Assembly: GCA_018661465.1 (NCBI GenBank) | Contig: JABJIC010000004.1 | Coordinates: 46,871 to 110,870, forward strand | Reading direction: 5' to 3' | DNA length: 64,000 nt | Origin: Gammaproteobacteria bacterium | GTDB taxonomy: Bacteria > Pseudomonadota > Gammaproteobacteria > Pseudomonadales > Pseudohongiellaceae | Shown here: positions 36,130 to 43,332 of the stretch, in pieces | Layout: the number at the start of each line of letters is the position of its first letter | Numbering within the stretch: the stretch's first letter is position 1 | Made by a program: the position numbers and the translations under genes | The notes under the pieces: generated by a model | Told to the model about the DNA's origin: nothing | The model's database searches: none | Seen by the model: the letters and a program-made list of their open reading frames with translations, nothing else

Positions 36130-36423
36130 GTGAAACTATCTGACATCAATGACATCGATTCTGTCTTGGGAGAGTCATTCTCCAATGGAGGCTTGGTTTT
36201 GGATCAGAGCGATTTGGGTGAGAGCTTTTTTGATCTCAAGACAGGCTTGGCGGGAGCTTTGTTTCAAAAGTTTGTTAACTATAATCAAAAACTATCATTG
36301 CTGTTAAATGACACGAGTATTTATGGTGATCGCTTTGCAGAGTTAGCTCTGGAGCATCGAGATCACCCCAATGTGCGTTTTTTTGATACTAAGGAAGACG
36401 CGCAGAACTGGATTAGCCACTGA
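36130..36423 (+). CDS. DUF4180-family protein
   Basis: This 97-residue protein starts at GTG 36130 after GAGGTGAGGA. SFFDLKTGLAGALFQKFVNY matches the conserved F-x-L-x-TGLAGE-x-LQKF segment of DUF4180, followed by KLSLLLNDTS and RFFDTKEDAQNWI. The fold resembles STAS-like or SpoIIAA-like domains. No function is known. It sits 9 bases before the ybjQ-like gene, so the two are probably cotranscribed. Confidence 0.82.
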   Translation: MKLSDINDIDSVLGESFSNGGLVLDQSDLGESFFDLKTGLAGALFQKFVNYNQKLSLLLNDTSIYGDRFAELALEHRDHPNVRFFDTKEDAQNWISH

Positions 36424-36432
36424 GGATTTATC

Positions 36433-36753
36433 ATGATCAAAACTACTACTCCAACAATTCAAGGGAAAGAAATTGCGGACTATTGCGGTGTGGTCGTAGG
36501 TGAAGCAATACTGGGTGCCAATATATTCAAAGATCTTTTCGGCGCCATTAGAGACATTGTAGGCGGCCGCGCTGGTGCCTATGAAGAAGAAATGGGTAGG
36601 GCGAGAGATATTGCCTTTATGGAGATGGAAGAGGAAGCCAATGCCATGGGGGCAAATGCCATCGTTGGCATCGATCTCGATTATGAAGTGATCGGAAAGA
36701 ACGGCGCCATGATGATGGTGAGCATAAGCGGTACCGCAGTGAGAATACGCTAA
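36433..36753 (+). CDS. YbjQ/UPF0145-family protein
   Basis: This 106-residue protein matches the YbjQ family of putative heavy-metal-binding proteins: [38 protein letters not shown], then [20 protein letters not shown] and [13 protein letters not shown]. The family forms pentamers; its physiological role is not settled. The length is typical and there is no membrane segment. Confidence 0.92.
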   Translation: MIKTTTPTIQGKEIADYCGVVVGEAILGANIFKDLFGAIRDIVGGRAGAYEEEMGRARDIAFMEMEEEANAMGANAIVGIDLDYEVIGKNGAMMMVSISGTAVRIR

Positions 36754-36884
36754 AGAGTCTTAGTGCATGGCGGAAACGCGAAATTGCATCTACACTAATT
36801 GAAAGACATCGGTGAATGGCATTAAACCGCTTGCAGCGCACCGATTACCACACATTGCTGAATTGTTAAGGATGACACGCAGCG

Positions 36885-37808
36885 GTGAATATTGTTTCTA
36901 TACCAAAATCAGAAGAACTTGATAACCGGGAAAAACAACTTGCACCTCTTGGGAAAAAGTTGCGAATATTTTTTCAACTATCAAAATATTTTCTTTCTTC
37001 GATTCAGTCAAGAAAAACCGACTATGTCAGTCTGTTGGGAATTTTCCTGCGTCTGCCTCAAGCTTCTGTGAAAGAAATTCTTGGAAAAAATCAGAGTTAT
37101 GTGAAAAAGCTTGATGCTAGACGTTATCGAACGCAAAAAAGCAGTTTCATTGGCAAATACTGCAAGGAATTTCAATGTGCTAGAGAGGCGGACTACTGTG
37201 ATTTAGTACAGAGAGATCAACGATCCCGGATACTTTGCTCCTTTCATATGGGCGACTATATTTATGGCTGCAATTATCTGGCTAGCCTGGAGGAGGGGCA
37301 TCGAAGTAAGAAAGTTCTAAGTTTCGGGGCAGCACCGGAAAGTTATTTTGATAATCTTGCCAAGGCATTCGGCAATAGCTCAATCAAGCGTTCCGCGGAA
37401 TTGTTGGTAGAACAAACCTCTGTAGTCGATCTGACTCGACTTATTCGTTCCGAGAAAACAACACTGCTAATGTTTTGCGATCTTCCTGCTGAGTACGGAG
37501 AGACTGTTACAGTCCCCTTTCTCGGTCGCAGAGCCCGGTTCTCAAAAGGACCTGCTGTTGTGGCATTGGCATCACGAACACCTTTATTGCCAGTAGTAAA
37601 TTTCATTGATGGACAAATCAATTGTATAGAGATAAGACCGCTAATCGAGCCAAACATTAAGCCAGGGGAAAATTTCACCCAGGCAGTGGTTCGTATAACA
37701 GCAGAATTGGTAAGCACCTTTGAAGAAATTTTCAAATCCTACCCTGAACAGTGGCGATATCTCACTCTATTGCCAGATTACTTTGAAGCTATGACCCCGG
37801 AAAAGTAA
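36885..37808 (+). CDS. LPLAT-superfamily acyltransferase of an ACP/ABC exporter unit
   Basis: This 307-residue protein starts at GTG 36885. The second half has the lipid A acyltransferase-type strand order: LLMFCDLPAEYGETVTVPFL, RARFSKGPAVVALASRTPLL. The catalytic region reads RILCSFHMGDYIYG: His121 is present, but the acidic residue of H-x4-D/E is isoleucine, with Asp124 three positions away, so the catalytic dyad is altered. No N-terminal anchor is obvious. It lies 42 bases before an acyl carrier protein gene and at the head of a tight five-gene unit with an HlyD adaptor and a C39 exporter. An acyl-ACP-dependent acylation of the exported substrate, as HlyC does for haemolysin, is inferred. 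Confidence 0.78.
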   Translation: MNIVSIPKSEELDNREKQLAPLGKKLRIFFQLSKYFLSSIQSRKTDYVSLLGIFLRLPQASVKEILGKNQSYVKKLDARRYRTQKSSFIGKYCKEFQCAREADYCDLVQRDQRSRILCSFHMGDYIYGCNYLASLEEGHRSKKVLSFGAAPESYFDNLAKAFGNSSIKRSAELLVEQTSVVDLTRLIRSEKTTLLMFCDLPAEYGETVTVPFLGRRARFSKGPAVVALASRTPLLPVVNFIDGQINCIEIRPLIEPNIKPGENFTQAVVRITAELVSTFEEIFKSYPEQWRYLTLLPDYFEAMTPEK

Positions 37809-37850
37809 CCCTGCCATTCCCACTGTTTTTTCCCAGACACGGAGGTCTAA

Positions 37851-38156
37851 ATGGAAAAACTCTCAACAGCCAATTCAAATCCAAGTACAGCTATGGTTTC
37901 ACTATTGAGAAACCATCTGCCGGAAGCGCATGCAAACATGGTCATTGAGTCCTCGACCAGAATCGAGGAACTGGATCTTGATTCCCTGGGATTACTTGAA
38001 TGGGTCTATGAGCTAGAGGCAAATTTCGAATGCGAATTTGGCGATGCACAGTTGGGATCTCTTCATCACATTAAAACTGTTGGTGAGATGACTAGCGTGC
38101 TCTCTGAGGCTATGGATGAAAAACCCAATAGTGAACGAATAGATGACGGCAGATAG
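37851..38156 (+). CDS. Acyl carrier protein
   Basis: This 101-residue protein has the four-helix ACP pattern with phosphopantetheine attachment at Ser45 in IEELDLDSLGLLEWVYELEA. That DSLGLLE motif differs from the fatty-acid-synthesis AcpP (DSLDTVE), so this is a dedicated carrier. The C-terminal tail is charged and extends over the next start: the HlyD gene begins 14 bases before this stop. It follows the LPLAT gene and probably delivers acyl chains to it. RBS GACACGGAGGTCTAA is strong. Confidence 0.9.
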   Translation: MEKLSTANSNPSTAMVSLLRNHLPEAHANMVIESSTRIEELDLDSLGLLEWVYELEANFECEFGDAQLGSLHHIKTVGEMTSVLSEAMDEKPNSERIDDGR

Positions 38157-39399
38157 AAACCTGTTCCGTTCACAAGCGATAAAATTCAAGTCTGAGAATT
38201 GGTCATCGGCTTTGCTTCCGAATGAAAGCGGAAATCTTCGAGTATTTGTCTGGCTTATCATACTGTCGTTTCTTGCGATTTTCGCATTGCTGATGGGCTC
38301 GACATATAAGGAGACTGAGAGGGCACGTGGAATCCTGAAGCCTGAGGGAGGGCTCCAGAAATTACTTGCGCCTCGGGGATCAAGAGTTAGCGAGATTTTT
38401 GTCGAGGTGGGACAAAAACTTGAAAAGGGGCAGCTGTTGGCTGAGCTCTCTAGTTCCCGTTTTGATAATGAAGGCACAGCGAAATATGAGATAGAGATTG
38501 AGCGACTTCTCGAGCTGAGAAAAATACTTGAAGATGAGCGGGAAATAAAGGAAGCCATGTATGTAAGAGCTCAGCAAGCAAATCAGTTCGCCAGAAAAGA
38601 TTTGCAAGCGAGTAAGCAAAGTATTGTGCTTGAGCTGGAAATTCTCGGGAGCAAGCTGGTAGCTAGCGAACGGAATTTACACGCCATGGAGGCGTTGTTG
38701 GAAAACAGGGCCATATCCCGACTCCGGTTTGATCAGCAACAGGCAGGGTATCTCGGCTTAGTTCTTCAGCAGGAAGAGTTAAGACAAGATCTGCATGCCA
38801 CAGGAAGACAGTTAAGCGAACTCGATCTAGCTAAAGACTTGGCGGCACTGGATTCAGAAAACATGAGTTTGAGACTGCGGAGCGAAAATCAGCGAATTAG
38901 CTATGAAATAGCTCAGCTAGAGCAAGGAGGCATCGATAGCATCGTAGCTGAAAGTCCAGGAGAAGTGGCGGCAATAACAATTGACGAGGGTCAGACGGTA
39001 CGGGCCGGTGAGCTCATGTTCTATTTGGTCCCCGAGAATAAAGCCTTGCGTGCAGAAATTTATGTTAGCTCCAAGGTTCAGGGAAGAGTTGAGCCGGGTC
39101 AGCGGGTCATGCTTGGCTATGATGGTTTCAACTATCAAAGCTATGGTCGCTACGACGCGACCGTCACAGAAATAGGACAAGTGTCATTGGATCCCAGGGA
39201 ACATCTTTTGCCCCTCTCTTTACAGTCGGTGGCGGTATTTAAAATTGTGGCAACACTCAATCAAGAATATGTTGAAGGGCCAGATATTCACCGGCTGCAA
39301 AGAGATATGGAATTTAGCGCGGAATTCGTTGTAGCGGAGATGTCCTTGCTTGGGTTCATATTCAAACCCTTGTTGGCAATGAAAGGGAAAGTATGGTGA
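38143..39399 (+). CDS. HlyD-family periplasmic adaptor of a bacteriocin-type exporter
   Basis: This 418-residue protein has a short cytoplasmic N-terminus, one transmembrane helix at about residues 32-52 (VFVWLIILSFLAIFALLMG), a lipoyl half-motif (KLLAPRGSRVSEIFVEVGQK), a long coiled-coil hairpin (about 105-260), the second lipoyl half (VAESPGEVAAITIDEGQTVRAG) and a beta-barrel. The layout matches CvaA/MchE-type adaptors that link a C39 ABC exporter to TolC. No tolC-like gene is in the window. It overlaps both neighbours, so translation is coupled. Confidence 0.9.
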   Translation: MTADRNLFRSQAIKFKSENWSSALLPNESGNLRVFVWLIILSFLAIFALLMGSTYKETERARGILKPEGGLQKLLAPRGSRVSEIFVEVGQKLEKGQLLAELSSSRFDNEGTAKYEIEIERLLELRKILEDEREIKEAMYVRAQQANQFARKDLQASKQSIVLELEILGSKLVASERNLHAMEALLENRAISRLRFDQQQAGYLGLVLQQEELRQDLHATGRQLSELDLAKDLAALDSENMSLRLRSENQRISYEIAQLEQGGIDSIVAESPGEVAAITIDEGQTVRAGELMFYLVPENKALRAEIYVSSKVQGRVEPGQRVMLGYDGFNYQSYGRYDATVTEIGQVSLDPREHLLPLSLQSVAVFKIVATLNQEYVEGPDIHRLQRDMEFSAEFVVAEMSLLGFIFKPLLAMKGKVW

Positions 39400-41546
39400 T
39401 TAATATTTTTCCAGCAAGAAAGTCCCTACCGATGGTTTTCCAATCTGAGATGAACGAGTGCGGCTTAGCCTGTTTGACTATGATAGCGGGCTATTTTGGC
39501 AACAAGCTGGATCTACAATCTGTTAGACAGCTCATTCCAATGCAGCCTTCAGGAGCTTCTGTCAAACAGCTACTAAGGGCAGCAGAGTTTATCAAGCTCG
39601 AGGCGAGGGCGTTACGCCTTGAGCCTGAGGAAATTAGTAAGCTTTGTGTGCCTGCAATACTTCATTGGGATATGGATCACTTTGTTGTTCTGAAGAAGGT
39701 TAGTTCAAATAGTGTGCTCATCCATGATCCTGCCTCAGGTGTCAGAACTTATACTCAGAAGGAGCTCGGCAATCACCTGACAGGTATAGCTGTTGAGTTC
39801 TTGCCGGCAAAGCTGGATTGCGAAGAAGTCTCTAAGCAACCTTATTCAATCGGTCACCTGATAAAAGGAACAGGGAATTTTCATACTGCCATTCTACAAG
39901 TATTTCTAATGTCGGCACTCATTCAATTACTGGCCGTTCTCACGCCACTCTATATGCAGTTAGTGATCGATCAGGGTTTGGTGAAAGGCGATCAAGATCT
40001 TATCCTATTTCTGGCATTGCTTTTTTCTGTGGTGGTAGTCGTTAGATCCGCTATTAACTATCTTAGGGGGATGGTGCTGCTACAGTATTCCAGTCTAATG
40101 GATTTTCAGTTGGTCAGTACTGTCTTCTCTCATTTACTGAGGCTGCCTTCTTCTTTTTTCTCTCGAAGAGAAATGGGAGACATAATTTCCAGGTTTTCGT
40201 CTCTGGACAAGATAAGGAATTTGCTAACTCAAGAAATGATTACCGTTGTAGTTGATGGAATATTTTCCCTGTTAACTCTAACCCTGTTGTTCATCTATAG
40301 CCCGAAGTTAGCGCTACTAATATTGGCCTCCGTAAGCATTTACTCACTTGTGCGAATAGCCACAATTCCTAGAGAAAAATCCAGTAGGCAAGAGCTATTG
40401 ATCGCCAGAGCGAAGCAGCAAAGCAAGTTTATGGAGAACATTCGATCTATCGCGGTTTGCAAATCTTATGGAATGGAACGACAGCGATTAGGTATGTGGC
40501 AAGGCCTCTATGCCAATTCCATAAATTCAGGGTTTCAGCTAGGGCGGTTTCAGCTAGGACTGAATAGCTTCCAGGCATTGGTTTTTGGGTTGGAAAACAC
40601 ATTGCTCATCTACATGGGATCTATGCTGATTTACGCGGGTCAGCTATCAATCGGGCAGTTGATTAGCTTCATCTTTCTTAAACAGCATTTCATTACATCT
40701 ATATGCGCGATGCTGCCGAAATTGGCGGAAATCAAACTGATGAGCCTTGAGTTAGAAAGAGTTTCAGATATTACTCTGGAACAGAAGGAAGATTTATCCG
40801 CTCCGAATGTATTGCTGCAGCGGAAAATTGGTGGAGGCCTCGAAATTCGGAAGTTGTGCTTCGGATATCCTCAGAACCCAGGTGAGCGGGAGCGAATATT
40901 GTTCCAGAATTTGAATTGTGTTGTCGATCCTGGGATGACTGTTGCTATAAGCGGAGTATCGGGAAGCGGTAAGAGTAGTCTGCTCAGTTTGATGTTAGGC
41001 ATGGAGCTATCAACAAGTGGGCAGGTGCTATATGACGGAGTATCGATTAAGGAAGTGGGTGTTGGAAATTTTAGATCGCAAGTTTCCTCAGTCCTACATG
41101 GAGACAACTTGTTGACAGGAGATATTGCATACAATGTTCACTTGGATACGGAAAGAAATACCGGAAGAGAAGAAAAAGTAATTCTTAGCTGTCAGCTAGT
41201 AGAGGTTCATGAAACTGTTTGTTCACTGCCTATGGCATACAACACACAGATAGGAGAGATGGGGGTTCCGCTTTCCGCCGGCCAGATACAAAGACTACTT
41301 CTTGCTCGTGCACTATATCGTGAACCGAAAGTTCTTATCCTGGATGAAGCACTGTCACATCTGGATGACAATCTTGCACTTAAGCTTTTGGCGAGGATAA
41401 AGAACAGGGGAATTACTATTGTTCTGGTTACTCACAACACAAAATTACTAGAAATGGCGGACAGAAAAATATTTCTTAGTGGTGAAATATCGAGCGTGGA
41501 AAATTCCTTTATGTCAAACGTTGATGGCTCTTTAGGTAAAGTATGA
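39393..41546 (+). CDS. C39-peptidase-containing ABC exporter (bacteriocin/double-glycine type)
   Basis: This 717-residue protein has an N-terminal C39 peptidase domain (QSEMNECGLACLTMIAGYFG with catalytic Cys23, ILHWDMDHFVVL with His, and IHDPASG with Asp), so the protease looks active. A six-helix exporter domain and an ATPase follow: Walker A GVSGSGKSSLL, signature LSAGQIQRLLLAR, Walker B VLILDEALSHLD. Such proteins cleave a leader after a Gly-Gly motif and pump the peptide across the inner membrane. The start overlaps the HlyD stop by 7 bases and the end overlaps the next gene by 4. No peptide with a double-glycine leader is visible nearby. Confidence 0.94.
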   Translation: MVINIFPARKSLPMVFQSEMNECGLACLTMIAGYFGNKLDLQSVRQLIPMQPSGASVKQLLRAAEFIKLEARALRLEPEEISKLCVPAILHWDMDHFVVLKKVSSNSVLIHDPASGVRTYTQKELGNHLTGIAVEFLPAKLDCEEVSKQPYSIGHLIKGTGNFHTAILQVFLMSALIQLLAVLTPLYMQLVIDQGLVKGDQDLILFLALLFSVVVVVRSAINYLRGMVLLQYSSLMDFQLVSTVFSHLLRLPSSFFSRREMGDIISRFSSLDKIRNLLTQEMITVVVDGIFSLLTLTLLFIYSPKLALLILASVSIYSLVRIATIPREKSSRQELLIARAKQQSKFMENIRSIAVCKSYGMERQRLGMWQGLYANSINSGFQLGRFQLGLNSFQALVFGLENTLLIYMGSMLIYAGQLSIGQLISFIFLKQHFITSICAMLPKLAEIKLMSLELERVSDITLEQKEDLSAPNVLLQRKIGGGLEIRKLCFGYPQNPGERERILFQNLNCVVDPGMTVAISGVSGSGKSSLLSLMLGMELSTSGQVLYDGVSIKEVGVGNFRSQVSSVLHGDNLLTGDIAYNVHLDTERNTGREEKVILSCQLVEVHETVCSLPMAYNTQIGEMGVPLSAGQIQRLLLARALYREPKVLILDEALSHLDDNLALKLLARIKNRGITIVLVTHNTKLLEMADRKIFLSGEISSVENSFMSNVDGSLGKV

Positions 41547-42115
41547 AACGAGAAACATTGTTCATTTCTATACGGAAAAACATTCAGAGCGATGGCTTCT
41601 ATGACGAGGCCTGTTTTAAATATTATCTTCTTCGGCTTCTCCAATGTTCGCCCAGTTTTGAAATAAGTCTTCATTCTTATGCTTTGTTCGAAAACGAAAT
41701 CCTGCTGCTTTGTACTCCAATGTCGCTGATAGAACAAAATCTATTTCTGAAATTTCTTAACAAAAGCTATTCGGAATACTTTAACTCAAGATTCGAAAGA
41801 TCAGCGAAAGTTTGGAATAGCAATCACAGTATGTGTTGCGTAGATGAATCGAATGTCATGACATATCAAAAGTATATCGAAAATTCACCAGTTTCGAGAG
41901 GCTTAACAGATCATCCCGGAACCTACGAATGGTCGAGCTATTGTTCGAATTGTTTCAATAGGAGACCCCCGTTCCTTACTCCCCATAGCCGATTTCGTGA
42001 AATATATGTCAGCCATATTAATCCCCATGAGGCTTATAGGGGCTTTATTGCCCGACCGTTTAAAAAAGCGGATATAGCGGTGTTGAAAGAGCAGAACAGC
42101 ATCTCAGGCTTGTAA
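41543..42115 (+). CDS. Degenerate RAYT/Y1-transposase-like protein, probably domesticated
   Basis: This 190-residue protein follows the REP-associated tyrosine transposase (TnpA_REP) pattern from end to end: ISLHSYALFENEILLLCTPM, then FLKFLNKSYSEYFNSRFERS, then KYIENSPVSRGLTDHPGTYE and WSSY, then LTPH. Canonical members have a metal-binding HUH motif (N-H-V-H-L-L). Here it reads N-E-I-L-L-L, with Glu52 and Leu54 in place of both histidines. The nucleophile tyrosine position before KYIE is also not conserved. The start overlaps the ABC exporter stop in ATGA, so it is part of the operon rather than a stray insertion. A nucleic-acid-binding or maturation role is possible; none is known. Confidence 0.75.
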   Translation: MKRETLFISIRKNIQSDGFYDEACFKYYLLRLLQCSPSFEISLHSYALFENEILLLCTPMSLIEQNLFLKFLNKSYSEYFNSRFERSAKVWNSNHSMCCVDESNVMTYQKYIENSPVSRGLTDHPGTYEWSSYCSNCFNRRPPFLTPHSRFREIYVSHINPHEAYRGFIARPFKKADIAVLKEQNSISGL

Positions 42116-42275
42116 TATTCTCAGAAGTTAGCAAGTATGCACTCTAAGGCAATCAATTCTTCGCGCGTTAAAGTTGATGAATATCAGCTTTTGACCGATA
42201 AATACAAAGTATTGTCGGATATGAGTAGTAGATAATCCAATTGGTTTTCGATCGCCATATTACAACTGAAGAGAC

Positions 42276-43268
42276 ATGACACAGAAACAAGCTGAATTTT
42301 ATCCATTCTATGATCCTTATAGAGAAGGAGACACTCTGACCTACGGCAGCAAAGCCGGAATCTCATTGGGTATTGGTGCGCTATATCTTCTGTTTCAATA
42401 TTACTCCTTACAAGACAAGGCTGTGTTTTTTACTCAGTACTGTTGGATATTGGGAATTATTATCTCAACTGCCACCATGGCCCTGTATCTGGCGACTGAT
42501 GTTTTTCGTAGAAGCTTGGCGGTCATGCGGGAAATCGAAACTTCTCAAACCAGTTCAGTAGATAGAGAAGTATCGCTTACGGTGATATCCGAATGGGTGT
42601 CGGATACTCGATATCTTTTAGCGGGAATTGGTTTTGCAACTGCGAACACAACTGTCGCTCACTTGCTTGGAGTGCCGACCGAGTTCCACGAAAGCGTATT
42701 CTCATTAGTTATGATGTATACAGGTTTTTTCCTCGCCGGTTTTACTTGCGGCATGGGAATGTTAGGAATCATTATTGTAATAGTCCTGTACCTTGAATTT
42801 GCACCTACCTTGAAAGACTCACTTGATCCTAACAATCCAGACGGTACCGGCGGCATAAAAAAACTGGGAGACTCTCTTTGGATTTTTGCTGGCCTGATTG
42901 GCTCGGTAGCGATTTTGGTTGCCATATATTTGTTCGGCGTTTCCTGGGTCTATGCCTACAAAGGGTATGTACAGGTAATTTTCATTTTTTGGGTTGGGCT
43001 ACCGTTTATTGTTGCTATCTCGGTAGTTCTAATTCCAGGATTGGCAGTCAGAAGGCAGGTGTCCAGTTTCAAACAACACAAGTCAAAGCAATTGAAACAG
43101 GAAAAATCAAAACTCTATTCAGACTACAAAAATTTTGACGTTGATGAAGATGAAGTAATAATTGCTGAAAAGAGGGAGCTTAGCGAAAGGCTCATGAAAA
43201 TTCAGGATGAATTGGATAACATTCGTGCAATGCGTAATTCTCACATCGATGGAAAAGATAAAGATTAA
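42276..43268 (+). CDS. Polytopic membrane protein of unknown function
   Basis: This 330-residue protein has about six hydrophobic segments (for example ISLGIGALYLLFQYYSL, WILGIIISTATMALYLA, LVMMYTGFFLAGFTCGMGM, IFAGLIGSVAILVAIYLFG, IFWVGLPFIVAISVVLIPG). A charged cytoplasmic C-terminus with a coiled-coil stretch follows (about residues 280-325, AEKRELSERLMKIQDELDNI). No family was recognised. A 160-base gap separates it from the exporter unit, so association with it is only positional. Confidence 0.7.
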   Translation: MTQKQAEFYPFYDPYREGDTLTYGSKAGISLGIGALYLLFQYYSLQDKAVFFTQYCWILGIIISTATMALYLATDVFRRSLAVMREIETSQTSSVDREVSLTVISEWVSDTRYLLAGIGFATANTTVAHLLGVPTEFHESVFSLVMMYTGFFLAGFTCGMGMLGIIIVIVLYLEFAPTLKDSLDPNNPDGTGGIKKLGDSLWIFAGLIGSVAILVAIYLFGVSWVYAYKGYVQVIFIFWVGLPFIVAISVVLIPGLAVRRQVSSFKQHKSKQLKQEKSKLYSDYKNFDVDEDEVIIAEKRELSERLMKIQDELDNIRAMRNSHIDGKDKD

Positions 43269-43332
43269 GTCAGTCCCTCGACCCTGATTCCGAAAATATT
43301 CGAACTACTCCCCAAACTATTTTTTCCAATTT

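Noticed and set aside
38143..41546. Conventional type I haemolysin secretion locus (HlyB/HlyD)
   Set aside because: The C39 domain keeps its catalytic cysteine, unlike HlyB, and no RTX toxin gene is present.
41543..42115. Active REP-associated transposase
   Set aside because: Both HUH histidines and the nucleophile tyrosine are missing and no REP palindromes were seen around it.
42137..42235. 32-codon frame after the RAYT-like gene as a possible exported peptide
   Set aside because: It has no Gly-Gly leader cleavage site and no clear ribosome-binding site.
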